A stretch of 64,000 bases of DNA from Phaeotremella fagi (Eukaryota; Basidiomycota; Tremellomycetes; Tremellales; Phaeotremellaceae). The notes beneath the pieces are model-generated. The model made no database searches, was not told the DNA's origin, and saw nothing but the letters and a program-made list of their open reading frames with translations. The position numbers and the translations under genes were made by a program. How positions within the stretch are numbered: position 1 is the stretch's first letter; each line of letters opens with the position of its first letter. Shown here one piece after another: positions 12,344 through 25,019 of this stretch. Location of the stretch: positions 310,001-374,000 of the forward strand of contig BCHU01000002.1 in NCBI GenBank assembly GCA_001599715.1. The letters are read 5' to 3'.

Positions 12344-14068
12344 TTATACATCTACTGTATCTTCTACTTCTACCTGTTGCTGCTTCTCCTTCTCCTCCCT
12401 CTCCTCCATCTCAACTATCTCAATATCCAATGGATAAGTTAAAATAGCCGCTATACCAGTCAACAAATTCAATTGTTGTCCACTCTCATGCATTGATGAG
12501 AAAATCAATGATTCTCCTCCACGTGATCGTACGGCTTCTACCATTTCCACATAATGATTTCTTTTCACTGGGTCACTGGATCTAAAGGGGGAGGTGTATA
12601 AGTCATCATTCCTGGCAGGCAACTTACCTAAACAGATCATCTGATATTAATAGTGTCCCTACAGCACCTCTGTCCACTGCCAGAGCGACATGGTCAGGTC
12701 CATACCAAGCTCTCAATTCATCAGTTGCCATCATCTTGTGGAATCTAAAACGTAACGTGACGTCAGTCTAAATCCCATAGAGTCGGATCTGTTAACAACT
12801 CACTTCTCCAACCCAACACCTTCTTTGGCGAATTTAGCACCTTGCAACATCTTAGCTACTTCAGGTGCACGCAAAGCTTCCACCAAACTATGAACATGCG
12901 AAGTGTTTGAATGGACTTTAACCCATTTAGATCGAGATTGTATTAAAGGTTTATTGGATGTAGCAACAGCTTGTGCGAAAACATAATCGTATAGCTAAAA
13001 CGTCGATTAAGCCTTGTTTGAATGATGTGTAGGAGCGATCGACATACCGTTTCACGAGTGAAACCCGGACTAGCTATTACTATAGCTTTCAACGATTGGA
13101 ACGGTATCAATCGCAGAATAGCTGCGTAAACTGTAGAAAGGAAAGTTTCCACTGCCTAAATACAAGCTTAGCCCGAGAAACAACAGCAGAGCCAAAAGAC
13201 GCTTACCTTGTCATGACCAGACGTTCCACCTTTCCGTTTCCTGGGAACAGGAACATCAATCCTTTGACGAACAACAGTCATATGTTCAGATAGTAAACAT
13301 ATAGCAGCAGTCCCTAAAACCCTCGATCAGAATCTCATCATCATCGTGATTGTTGAAACAACCTACCCTCCCCACAAACCACAGCTCCAACTTCAGCGCC
13401 TCTCCCTTCTTTCGTACTCTCCTCAATTCTTTCCAAAGCGACCGAATCCCATCCCGTAGCCTTTGACAATCTGAAATCGCGATTGGCTACGGTAGTATAA
13501 ACCAATGAGTTACCCAACGTAAACGAAGAATAAATGATAACCCAACTCACGTTCCAGATCCAATGTATGATAAGCACCTAATCTAACATAATCATTTTCG
13601 TTAATAACCTGCCCCGAAACTTGGAGTGTAGCAGTTTGTTCTTGACGTTCACCAGCACCTGTGGTAGAAGACGAGGCGGAGGGTGAGAAAGTGGTCTGTC
13701 CATTCCATCAGAATGATCTTGAATCAAGCTTTTGAGTCAAAAATGTAATCTCACCTTAGTCACTCGTATCGTTAAATTCACTCTGACTCTATAACTATCC
13801 GAAGAACCTGTCGAAGAAACGGTTTGAACTTTTCTAACAGCCATCGCTCGAACTTCATCTCCCTACTCGTGTACAGTATATCAGTATAGACTCTTTACTC
13901 TGTTTCAGTTGTCATACCTCTGAAATTAGATTATAGACATGATACATATCTTCATCATCTTCTGCTCGAAGTGTCACATACCCCTGCAGACTGTCAGCTA
14001 TCGTACGTATCGGAAAATCATTGACGCACCGAACCATCCTTCTCCACATGCTTATTGACTAATTTCAT
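12344..14068 (-). CDS. DOM34: Pelota/Dom34 ribosome-rescue factor
   Basis: Ten exons (14030-14068, 13918-13983, 13755-13862, 13551-13695, 13367-13486, 13207-13313, 13048-13155, 12804-12994, 12628-12744, 12344-12581), 412 residues. Dom34 works with Hbs1 to split stalled ribosomes in no-go and non-stop decay. Visible landmarks are [18 protein letters not shown] at the N-terminus, [15 protein letters not shown], a basic VPRKRKGG patch, [10 protein letters not shown], and [19 protein letters not shown] with [20 protein letters not shown] at the C-terminus. As expected for Pelota, there is no GGQ motif, unlike eRF1. A Ser/Thr insertion (about residues 85-100) and an acidic/Gln tail lengthen it slightly. 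It is transcribed away from the next gene. Confidence 0.95.
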
Positions 14069-14357
14069 CTTGTATCGTATCTATAAAGATAGGTGCTAAG
14101 ATGATAAATTTCGAAAGATGATAGGTGGTCAGTGTGGACTTGACTTTTATATATTTTCAGTGGCAATCAATCAACAATGAATGACGTCGTGGCACATCCA
14201 TTTCATCCCATCCAATCATCACTCAAGCATTGTATCGATACAGTCAAACCATACATTCTAAAATAGCAGTATGAAAGATAAAAAATCTACAGTGAAAGCG
14301 GTCAATCTACCAATCTCAAAAAGCCTCTAATTCTAATTCTATCTCTCCGTCCAATCC

Positions 14358-16192
<1,835 letters not shown>

Positions 16193-16577
16193 TGTATAGT
16201 GTGTGTGGGAAGTTGTGAAGAATCAGAGATGAAGATGAAGATGAAGAAAGATAGATGATCAGGATCAAATCGTACTTTATATACTCTTACTTACACCTTG
16301 ATTACCCAATATCGTCAACCTCCACTTTTCGGATAAGTAAATAATGACATAATGGTTTTTCAATTTTATGGGATCTCCGCAAGTCAGATGGAGTGACGGA
16401 CGGACGGACTCGGATTCAAAGAAACATACGTTGCTATGATACATCAAATACATACAAGACGAATGATTAAGCGAAACGTCGAGATCAATGACTAATGACT
16501 AATGGATGAATGGATGAAAGGAAAAAGAGAAAAAAAAAAGTATTGAAATTACCGAAACGAAACACCCTCACTCAGTC
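16193..16577. other. intergenic
   Basis: Upstream region of the flavin oxidoreductase and downstream of the next minus-strand gene. No gene or distinctive element seen. Confidence 0.5.
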
Positions 16578-17983
16578 TTACCGACCTCTTTCGACCTCTT
16601 TGAGAAAAGCCTCGACTTCCGGTCCACCATTGAGAAAGATACCATCTATACTATCGAATGAATTATCTCCTTCACCGTCGCCCTCCCCTATATCTACATT
16701 TGCATTATGTACCATACTCCTAGGTGTATACGACGTAGAGACAGAAGTTTGAACCTCCCTGGCTTTATTTACCGATACTGAATTCGATTTTTGATTGGCA
16801 TTTACCAAAGCTGGTTGAGGTGGTCGAGAAATTTCATATTGTTTTGGAAGAGTCGAGTCCCCCTGTCGAGGTCGTGATAATGGTGATGAAACTGATGATT
16901 CCCCGGTTCGAAGGGATGTTGGATGATTGACACCAGCAGCTCGACGAGGGCTGGATCTGGTGGGTACTGTATGTGCGAGTGGAGCTTTGAACGGTGCCGT
17001 GAATGATGTTCTATTTTTATTTGGATTCGATGAAGAAGATGATGAGTGAATGTTCGTGCTGGAAGTTTGGGATGAACGGAGGCCCAAGCGAGGTACTGAT
17101 GGTCGTTTTTCTGGTGAACGAGATTTGGTAGTTGTCAAGGGATTTGCAGTGGGGTCAACAGTTGTTTTTACGACGTTGTTTCTGGCGTGGTCCGTTCGTG
17201 AATTTGGCTTTGATACAGAGTTCGGATTCGAGTTGGCATTGATTGATTGAAGGGGGTTAACTCTCTTGACGCCATCGGCAAAGCTGCCAGAAACCAAAGT
17301 TGATGTCTTCAAGCCTGACTCATTCCTCTCCTCTCTGTTCACAGCCGCACTTGGAGTATCGTTCTTAACCAAGCAAGTCACTGCAGACTTCGGCTGAGCT
17401 CTGCTCATAGACACCGACGTGCCAGCCTTCATGGTATTGTTGAGTACCAAACCCGAAGACGAAGTACAACTGCCTTCTCCACCAGAAATATTGAATTCCA
17501 CCATAGCGATATTTAGAAGATGCGTTAAATTGGTGTTCCCTCTCTGAGCAGTATTAGAAGGTAAACTGCTTGAACCACCGACGACGGAAACAGCAGAAGA
17601 GGGATTTATTGGTAATGATCTTGCCGATCTACAATGTCTTTTACGTTGTTTGGAAGCCAGTGGGGTAGAATACGATCTTGTCGTAGATGCAGGACTTGTT
17701 GATAGGTTAGAGGAGATTGGACGGGGTTGTTGTGTTGGTGTTGGGAGGATTGGGATAACTGACAGACAGGTAAGTAAGGGAAAGATGGCGTTGCGATCAT
17801 TCAACATTGTGATGAAGAGGATATGACTCATGATGGAATCACCGAAAGAACAGACTCACAATCCTTTGTCGCTTCCAACGCACGATTTCTCAAATCCTCA
17901 TCATGTCCCCATTCAATGATAGCTTCATCACCACCGTCCATCAACTCCCTCTTCCTTCTACTCCTCGTGTTGGGGGTTTCCAT
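16578..17983 (-). CDS. Ser-rich disordered protein, unknown
   Basis: Exons 17860-17983 and 16578-17758 (101-nt intron, GTGAGT...CTGTCAG, phase 1); 434 residues. The intron was placed because the start codon in exon 1 (METPNTRSRRKRELMDGGD) joins the long frame only that way. Exon 1 encodes a basic patch and EAIIEWGHDEDLRNRALEATKD. The middle is Ser/Pro/Thr-rich with no predicted fold. The acidic end (GEGDNSFDSIDGIFLNGGPE, then VEAFLKEVERGR) looks like a short conserved helix and may be a binding motif. No membrane segment. Possibly nuclear from the basic patch. No family recognised. Confidence 0.7.
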
Positions 17984-18303
17984 CTCGAATCTGTGAGGTG
18001 AGGAGGGTGTTCATTCACATGTAGCGGTTTTGACAAGTCACCTTTGGACTATATCATGTGGTAAGTTAATAGATTGAATGATGATTATAGTCACCGTGGA
18101 AAGAAAAAGAAAAAATCAGAGGTGATCCAAAGATCCAAGTAGAGCACCTGAAAAACAGTCGCGAGACAACAACTCATTAAATGACGTGTACTCCTACATT
18201 GGTTCTTTCGATGAATGTGGCAGCGATTTAGCTATTGATTTATTGACATGCATCATGTACGGAACCTGGGAGACTATTTATCTTCCTTCTTATAACGATC
18301 ACC
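17984..18303. other. intergenic
   Basis: No gene seen between an unknown minus-strand gene and the first member of the paralogue array. Confidence 0.5.
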
Positions 18304-18996
18304 TCATAATCCATCTCCAGTCTTGATAAGATTCTCTTCTTCTTCTTGTAAAGTCAAGAATAGACTAATCCAAGCTGAGTCGGAAACCATGTCCTCTACT
18401 TTACTCATTTCATACCTCATTTTCGCGATGCGGAAATCTCTCCTAACAAATTTCTCACGTTGTTGATGCAGATAAAATTCGTAATCTTGGTTACAAAACT
18501 CGGACCAGCTATTTGAATAATCAAGAGACGTAATATCTCTACTTGTTTCTAGGCTGGTGGAGATCTGGCGGATTGAATCGATCTTCTTCAAATCACTGAT
18601 AATCTCAGAAACCACCCATGAATGTCTCTCAATCGATTTAGAGACAACTTTGTATTTTAATTGCAGTTTGATTGACCTCGATACTACACCAATCAAAGTT
18701 TCCCAACTTGGATCGAATTCGTATTCGTTTGAGAAATATCTTTCGACTTTGTTTTTGAGATCTTCGACTGCATGGATAGCTTCCCCATATGATATTTGAT
18801 CGTTCTCTGAAAATTCGGAACCTTGGATTGTTTCTCGAAGAGTTTTGTTCTTTCTGCTGTACCACAATGATTGTCGATGGATTTCTGACCAGAAATTGAT
18901 TATCTGGTCGTCTGTGAGTTTGGTAGTTGGACTGTTAGACCCTAAATCGATGATCATAGAAGGAGGGTCTCCCTCGACAAACCGAAAAACTGACAT
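18304..18996 (-). CDS. array paralogue 1 (SKSI-RHS family), unknown
   Basis: Single exon, 230 residues, intact. Mostly helical and charged. Shared family landmarks are an N-terminal stretch with PSMIIDLGS, the block QSLWYSRKNKTLRETIQGSEFS, the core VVSKSIERHSWVVSEI and a C-terminal helix (SAWISLFLTLQEEEENL). Four more copies follow on the same strand up to 23570. No signal peptide, membrane span or known domain. Function unknown; intronless structure and tandem layout suggest a recently expanded lineage-specific family. Confidence 0.75.
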   Translation of the reverse strand: MSVFRFVEGDPPSMIIDLGSNSPTTKLTDDQIINFWSEIHRQSLWYSRKNKTLRETIQGSEFSENDQISYGEAIHAVEDLKNKVERYFSNEYEFDPSWETLIGVVSRSIKLQLKYKVVSKSIERHSWVVSEIISDLKKIDSIRQISTSLETSRDITSLDYSNSWSEFCNQDYEFYLHQQREKFVRRDFRIAKMRYEMSKVEDMVSDSAWISLFLTLQEEEENLIKTGDGL

Positions 18997-19408
18997 TGAA
19001 GTGATGAGGGGGTTTGTTCAACTCTGTCAAGTATGAAAGATAATATGCTGATTAGAATAACGTTAAAATAACGAGTGGCGAAGAAATAATTGTCAAAGTA
19101 GTAGAAAACAATGGGCTGAGTTGCTGTCTCATCCAATGTATTTTTTCACCGTGTCTTCCTCGAAGCCAATCGAGGGGTGCCACAAAGGATGTACTCGTAC
19201 AGTAGCTCCTATCAAACTGATGAAAACTCACGATCCCGAACAGCCGCAATAGTCCAAAATAGATTGTCTCACCAAGACGCATCAGTTAATCACTTGCTAA
19301 GCACCCCTTAAGGAAAAGCAGGAAAACTTAGACTACATGCATGAATCAAACACCTCCCTGTGACGCTATCAAATAACTACTGTACTTGTACAAAACCTAC
19401 AACTAAAT
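18997..19408. other. intergenic within paralogue array
   Basis: No gene. Holds GTACTCGTACAGTA (19191-19204) and TACTGTAC (19378-19385). Confidence 0.5.
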
Positions 19409-20186
19409 CTACTCCTCACTTGACTCAAGAAGCCCAATTGATTCCCCACCTTCAAGACCTTTAAGAATTGATCCATAGTTCTTCTCGTACTCCTCTCTAG
19501 CAGTGAGGAGAATGCTTATCCAGGCGGGATTGGGATTTGGGTTGTAGTCAAAGCTGTTTCTTGTACCATAGACAGCATCTTCAAGAATTTTTGTAGAATA
19601 GAATTTAGCTGAGTACTTGAGGTAATCTTCATCAACTTCATCGTATGTTTGTGTGATTGATGAACAGTGCTTCTTGATATCAGCAAGAGCTCTCCATACC
19701 TTCTGGTTTTCTACTACTTTATTGATGTAATTGAGATTTTCAGGGCTGTTGAGGATTTTCTGAAACCACAAGAGAATGTCTCTGAATGGATTTAGAAAGC
19801 ACCTTCCATTCTATCTGTGCTCTCTCAGATTCTTTCACCGCCTCTACCAAGTCGGAAAGCGACTTCTCATCACCCCGCATAAACTTTTGTGGCTGCTGAC
19901 TCAAATTTTCAACTGTCTCTATTTCACCTGAATAAAAGTCTTTAGCTTCCGCACTGAAGTCTGGGCCTTGGATGATTTCTCGAAGCTTGATCAGTCTTTC
20001 TGAATACCATGATGATTGGTCGCGGATTATAGACCCAATAGCAGCCTTTTCCTCCCCATCATACTTTGGACGGGGTTTCTTCTTCTCTAGAGAGCTCCAA
20101 TCAACAGATAATGAGGGAGGTTCCTCATCAAACAAAGATGTTGTTGACATGTTGTTCTCTGTTTCTGTTTTGGTTTGTTCTTCCAT
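19409..20186 (-). pseudogene. array paralogue 2, frameshifted
   Basis: The start (20186, MEEQTKTETENNMSTT) reads through QSSWYSERLIKLREIIQGPDFS to the family core LSKSIQRHSLVVSE, then stops at NPQQP. The next frame continues the family sequence (KILNSPENLNYINKVV... PAWISILLTAREEYEKNYG) to the TAG at 19409. Sister gene 1 reads HSWVVSEIISD, so one extra A in the run at 19756-19759 (T on the plus strand) explains the break. A 43-nt intron could also join the frames, but it would remove the most conserved motif, so a frameshift is preferred. It may be a real lesion or a base-call error in the homopolymer. Confidence 0.65.
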
Positions 20187-20652
20187 GATGGTGATATGTT
20201 GGTCTGAAGGGTGATGAGTAGTTCAGGGAAGACTGACTAAAGTGGTTGGATGTGAAAAAGAGGAGAATGAAAATTGCAGGGTTAAGTTGTGCAGCTGTAC
20301 AGTAGTGTTCATTCAGTAGATCCTTTGTTCTTACTTTTGAGACGTGTCACAATGTTTACATCCTTTCAGAACGTATCGGTATGATGCAATCTCAAATTAC
20401 TTCACTTAACTGCCACTTGTATTGTAGTACTGCACACATACAAGCAATAGAAATCCAGACCTCCAGGGGACACAAAGGAAAAAAAAACATCATTTCTGCT
20501 GAAAACTGCTGATTGTGCTTGTATGCAAAGTAGAGACTCCAGGAAGCCCATACCATCCACAACATGCATAATCCCATCTCCCCCTCAAACACGTAACTCA
20601 CTTCCAAAACAGACTGATTCTGACAAAACTTTTCTGAGCTGATAAAAAAACA
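20187..20652. other. intergenic within paralogue array
   Basis: No supportable gene. TGTACAGTA at 20296-20304. Confidence 0.5.
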
Positions 20653-21345
20653 CTACTTGTCTTCCTCAACAACAACCCCAGATTCTGCCCCAAACTTCTC
20701 ATCATAAACCTCTTTAGCCGCAAGAAGAAGGGTCAAGCTAGAGGTTTCTGCTTCACCACGTTTGAAATCCCCAACAAGTGGACCTTTGATATCCCAGAGC
20801 TGATCTATAGCAAAAGCTTTTGAACTACGGCTGAGATAGACATGATCATCCTCCGAACTAGGGTTGAGTGGTTCATAACTAGCCATTCTTTGACTGTAGA
20901 CCTCTTTCCAATATTCTCTATCTCCAAGAACCTTGCTGACTTCTTCGTTGGTGATTGACGTATATTTCTTGACGGATTTGGAAACAATTTCCCACTTTGT
21001 TCTTAATCTATTGGATACTTGTACAACCTCAACAAGCATGCTCTTATCACGCCAACAACAGTGATTGAATTTGTTTGAAACCTCTTTTCTATAAATGTCG
21101 ACATCAAAAATTACGGCAAGATAAGTCTCTTGATCCTTCTTAGATATTATGGGGGAATTTTCTATGGAGTCTTTGAGGGTTTTGATCTCTGTTTGATACC
21201 ATTCTGATTGTTTCTTGATGAGCTCCCTGGAAATAGCTTCTTCTTCTTGGGTAATCTTGGACCATGCGTCGGACCCTATGACAACGGAAAAGGATGGAAT
21301 CTTCCCCTCATCCATAGTGAGAACGAGTTTTGATTGGGTTGACAT
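20653..21345 (-). CDS. array paralogue 3, unknown
   Basis: Single exon, 230 residues. Start MSTQSKLVLTMDEG at 21345; the frame extends 8 codons further but without an ATG. Family landmarks: PSFSVVIGSD, KKQSEWYQTEIKTLKDSIENS, a Trp/Cys turn (NHCCWRDKSML), the core WEIVSKSVKKYTSITNE, and the C-terminal helix SSLTLLLAAKEVYDEKFGAE. Intact. Same strand as its neighbours with about 470 bp spacing on either side, so probably individually transcribed. Unknown function. Confidence 0.75.
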   Translation of the reverse strand: MSTQSKLVLTMDEGKIPSFSVVIGSDAWSKITQEEEAISRELIKKQSEWYQTEIKTLKDSIENSPIISKKDQETYLAVIFDVDIYRKEVSNKFNHCCWRDKSMLVEVVQVSNRLRTKWEIVSKSVKKYTSITNEEVSKVLGDREYWKEVYSQRMASYEPLNPSSEDDHVYLSRSSKAFAIDQLWDIKGPLVGDFKRGEAETSSLTLLLAAKEVYDEKFGAESGVVVEEDK

Positions 21346-21820
21346 ATTGGTATGATGTTGTTGTAACAATAGATTTCTTGGAAAGGAATAATTAATTCAC
21401 TGGTGGCAAAAGTGAGTGAATGTTAAGAAGAGAAAGATAAAGACTGTCCAACAGTATTTATAAATACTTTGTCTGCCTTCGAAACATTTACTTTTACAGT
21501 AATTCCTTTGTTACGAACAATGACGAGTTTGATGACGAAAGTTACGAATTACTTTTGTCTTCTGAGGGTATGACATGGTGTCTTCTTTTGAAGGAGATAA
21601 CAATACAGTAACTAAGTACTGTACTGAAACCGTTGAGCAAACGTCACAGATAATTTTGGGATTAAGACTTCAGATAGAAAGTCGTCCACTGCATCGCGCA
21701 CAAATCTTGATTAACCTTCACAACATTCTGTATTACTCAAAAGGACTATCATTATAACATTCTCATCCACCGACCACTATTGTACAGGCATGGATTATAA
21801 ACATTTCCCACAGCAAAGTA
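21346..21820. other. intergenic within paralogue array
   Basis: No gene. TACTGTAC at 21617-21624. The AT-rich stretch near 21460 may hold the promoter of paralogue 3. Confidence 0.45.
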
Positions 21821-22584
21821 CTAAAAACCATCGATTTCTCCTCGTGGAATCTCCGATGAAAGGAGATCCCTTACCTGCTTATCGACATCTCCGAATGACC
21901 CATACTTTTCGTTATAGATGTCTTTGGCTGTGATCAGCAAGCTCAACTGAGAAGTACTAACACTATCGGGGAGATCAGTAAAGACCGGATGAAAGAGCTG
22001 GTAGAAGTTTCTTGCGGTGAAGGCTTGTTTTCGATATCGAGATAAAATTGCGGACGTTTTTTTTAGCATTCGATACTGTTCATCTTCCGCATACTGATTT
22101 CACTCCTCTCTATCTCACTTCTCTCCGCCACGATCGGTTTTGCAGGATCTATTGTCACAGATGAATGTCTGCCAACAGCTTTGGAGACGTGCTCCCACTT
22201 GATCTTCAACTTGTTTGATCGGTTGACAGCTTCGATAAGCTTGACTTGTGTGGCAGTTCCAGAGAAACGGCATGGGAACCACTCATTTATCTCCCATCTC
22301 ATTTTATCAACCTCATCAACTTCTGACAAATACATCTTTTCATCCTTTCCGGAAAGATTTGACTCTTCGATGCATTGTTTGAGCTGTTTGATTGCCATGG
22401 AATACCACTGAGATTGAAGAGTGATGAGTTCTCCATACCTAACGTGCTCCTCGCGGGTGAGATCTTCGGGTTCGTTTGCCTCACTATCATAAGAAAGAGA
22501 AGGCGCTTCACCGTAAAGAAGCTGTGGGCGATTGAAAGTGGTTATCTGGTTGGTGTTGTTTACTGTCAAGGTAGACGAGGACAT
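21821..22584 (-). pseudogene. array paralogue 4, frame broken or one unrecognised intron
   Basis: From MSSSTLTVNNTNQ (22584) the frame carries QSQWYSMAIKQLKQCIEESN and WEHVSKAVGRHSSVTID, then stops at 22063-22065. A second frame supplies the family C-terminus (YRMLKKTSAILSRYRKQ, then SQLSLLITAKDIYNEKYGS) to 21821. The shift must lie between 22066 and 22099, where a GAGAG.AGTGA.AT direct repeat suggests slippage. A 65-nt intron (GTGACA...ATCAG) would also restore frame, but no sister gene has an intron there and the donor is poor. I favour a lesion, with less certainty than for paralogue 2. Confidence 0.55.
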
Positions 22585-22889
22585 TTGAACTCACAGGTGG
22601 CGAAAGTGAAGGAATGATAGGAAGAAGAGGGCGGCGGCGCCGTTACTGAGCATAAATCATTCATTCTTCAACAAGCCTTCTTTTTGCAAAACGTAGCAAC
22701 CTTTCAGAGAGAAGACTGACGGGGGCATCAAATACATGCCTTAAACAAAACCGCTATCTTATTACTGACCACAATGATAACTAGCTCTACAAATATCTAC
22801 ATACCGCTCCCAGCAGCCTCCAATACGTCTTACACAGTTGAAACACGTCTTTTGGAATGCTATTGGTCATTCCGTTCCTTCTTCTCTCT
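22585..22889. other. intergenic within paralogue array
   Basis: No gene. A short GGCGGCGGCGCCG tract lies near 22630, unusual in this AT-leaning region. Confidence 0.4.
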
Positions 22890-23570
22890 TTAAAATGACT
22901 CGGCGTTCTCTAGATCTTCTTTAAAAGCCAGAAGAATACTTGCGGCTCCTGCATTTAGAACTCCGTCTTTCATGGTGTCTTTGACTCGATGAGTAGCTGA
23001 GTGAAGGGCACCAAGCTTCCCATAATCTGTGAAATAGCTGATATGGGCTTGACAATCATCAACCCAAGAGCTCACCATTCTTTTCATGGTTTCCTGGCGC
23101 AAGTCTTCGATACTTGCGCGTTCTGCATTTACATACTCGAGAACTTGACGATAAAGCTCACCATCAACTGTTTTCAAATTCTCAGAGACTTCTTTGTATC
23201 TTTTGATGGAATCAGAAATTATAACCGATCTTGCAGAATCACGACTGATCCCTATCGACAATTGAACCAAATCATCCCACTTCCTGGACTTCTCGAAAAC
23301 CGACAACCAGTTTTTTAGGGATATATTGATTCTATCACAGGAACCGTCGATGTTCTGTTGAAACTCTTCTGCGTCTTCTGCTGGAAGATTGAGATTTTTG
23401 AGGTCGGTTTCGAGACTTTTAAACCGCTTTTGGAGAAATATCAGTTGGTCTTGGCAAAGGGGTCGGTATAGCAGGTATTCTTCCTCTGTTACTAAAGATT
23501 GGTGATCGACATGAGAGGGATATTTGATTGTTGACATCAAGTTGGCGGGAAGGAAAGAAGTAGCGGACAT
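22890..23570 (-). CDS. array paralogue 5 (most diverged), unknown
   Basis: Single exon, 226 residues, intact. It keeps the family layout: N-terminal MSATSFLPANLMSTIK, a helical block with CQDQLIFLQKRFKSLETDLK, the core ISDSIKRYKEVSENLK in place of SKSIxRHS, and the C-terminal helix NAGAASILLAFKEDLENAE. Homology to the other four is judged from order and spacing of these blocks rather than high identity. No targeting signals. Unknown function. Confidence 0.7.
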   Translation of the reverse strand: MSATSFLPANLMSTIKYPSHVDHQSLVTEEEYLLYRPLCQDQLIFLQKRFKSLETDLKNLNLPAEDAEEFQQNIDGSCDRINISLKNWLSVFEKSRKWDDLVQLSIGISRDSARSVIISDSIKRYKEVSENLKTVDGELYRQVLEYVNAERASIEDLRQETMKRMVSSWVDDCQAHISYFTDYGKLGALHSATHRVKDTMKDGVLNAGAASILLAFKEDLENAESF

Positions 23571-24491
23571 TTTTCTTATTCTGATCTCGGGAGAATTGAT
23601 GTGTGATAGTTTGTGGAAGATGAAGACGAAAATGAGAGGATAAATGAGCGTTCTATCAGTACGTCTATAGATATTTATGCACCTTTTTACGGCGGTATTT
23701 TAATTTTCATCAAAGGTGCTTCCTTTTTCTCATGCTTTGTATAGGTTTGAAAAGCAAAAAGGAGTGCCAGACTTGAACGGTAGAATATGCTGGAAACATC
23801 CAATGTGGCGTTTGAGCAAATGCCACAATCTGGTACGTTGTTCTGTAAATGTGTGTGAGAACTTTTTCAGGCGCATTGATAGCTTTCATGGCTTGAATGT
23901 TGCTGATGAAGATTAGCATGATGGCACGATTGTATTTAACTGTCGGTTCGACCTAGCTCCTTCCAGTACACCCATGAAAGTAGACCTCGACGAATCAGGT
24001 GTGTATTTTGAGTAAAAAGGGTGTTCTTCCTCCGCAATATTTGAGAGAGGTGGTTAGATGAGTTTTTAAAGACAATGTTGTAGGAGAATAGGTTTAAGGT
24101 TATATGTAGCACAGAAGATAAAGAAAGTATTCTCAAGACTACAGTACTTTGCCCTTCTTCAGACAATGCATGGCATGCTCTCTGCTTAAACGGGCAGGAA
24201 ACGCGAAATAGTCTGTACATATGCATATCGTAGTAGAGGTCACTGCTTTGTTCTCCTACGTTATGCTTCTATTCATTTTTCCGCCATTCTCTGAATTTCA
24301 CATTTGAGTACGACCATGCACGTTTGTTGGCCATCAAACATCACCTTTATGCACTCGTTCCTTCTTGGGAAGTCCAAAACACTTTGAGAAATAACGCATA
24401 AGAAAATATTTTTCATCCCCCCTCTTCTTCTTAACTACCATCAATTCCGCCACCCACAGATACTTTTCTATCGACGATAAATCGAATAATC
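23571..24491. other. intergenic, about 0.9 kb
   Basis: Separates the minus-strand array from a plus-strand gene, so probably holds divergent promoters. Short overlapping open frames at 23710-23919 on both strands have no coding signature. TACAGTA at about 24143. Nothing else distinctive. Confidence 0.5.
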
Positions 24492-25019
24492 ATGTCCACC
24501 AAGAGAGTCATGCAGATGATCTGCCCTTTCACGCCCGGTAACGAAGAACGAAGTAAGATCCTTGAAGCTTATGCTTCAAATACTGTCACCCGACAATTCC
24601 AACAGTTCAAAGCTCAAGACGATGATGAGGAAATCCAACAAAAGATTGATGATGAGAAATCACAACTCACCAAAGCATTCCTTTCCGATATCAAGAACAA
24701 ACAAGGTCATGCTGGATGGAGCGATCTTGGCTACTGCCGACGATCCTGGGGTGCTTCATATTACCCGCCATCATCGATCATCGTCGACGGCTGGAAGATC
24801 GAACTTGAGATGGAAGATGGAGACGAAGGTCAAGACTCTGTTCGCCTCTATATAAAATTTTCAGTCGAAGGTCACGAAGAGCTCGCTACCACAATCAACG
24901 GTAACATCCTTTTTGGTAAGAAAGAAGGGAACCGTTTCATCGTCACTGGTACTCGAACCCGCAACTCTGTTGCCACTCTCTCCGAGGACGGCAAAAAAAA
25001 AACAAGAGTAGTCTTCTAG
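24492..25019 (+). CDS. small soluble protein, unknown (intact copy)
   Basis: Single exon, 175 residues. N-terminal helix (RSKILEAYASNTVTRQFQQF, KAQDDDEE), a Gly/Trp/Tyr-rich middle (GWSDLGYCRRSWGASYYPPS), then a beta-rich half with GWKIELEMEDG, LYIKFSVEGHEELATTING and a Lys-rich end (DGKKKTRVVF). No signal peptide or membrane span. The adjacent region 25691-26301 is a damaged copy. Unknown function. Confidence 0.72.
   Translation: MSTKRVMQMICPFTPGNEERSKILEAYASNTVTRQFQQFKAQDDDEEIQQKIDDEKSQLTKAFLSDIKNKQGHAGWSDLGYCRRSWGASYYPPSSIIVDGWKIELEMEDGDEGQDSVRLYIKFSVEGHEELATTINGNILFGKKEGNRFIVTGTRTRNSVATLSEDGKKKTRVVF

Noticed and set aside
12344..14068. eRF1 instead of Pelota
   Set aside because: No GGQ or NIKS motif; the [13 protein letters not shown] and [11 protein letters not shown] blocks are Pelota-specific.
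19740..19800. Intron restoring the frame of paralogue 2
   Set aside because: The only frame-restoring GT...AG pair (43 nt) would delete the most conserved motif of the family; a one-base shift is simpler.
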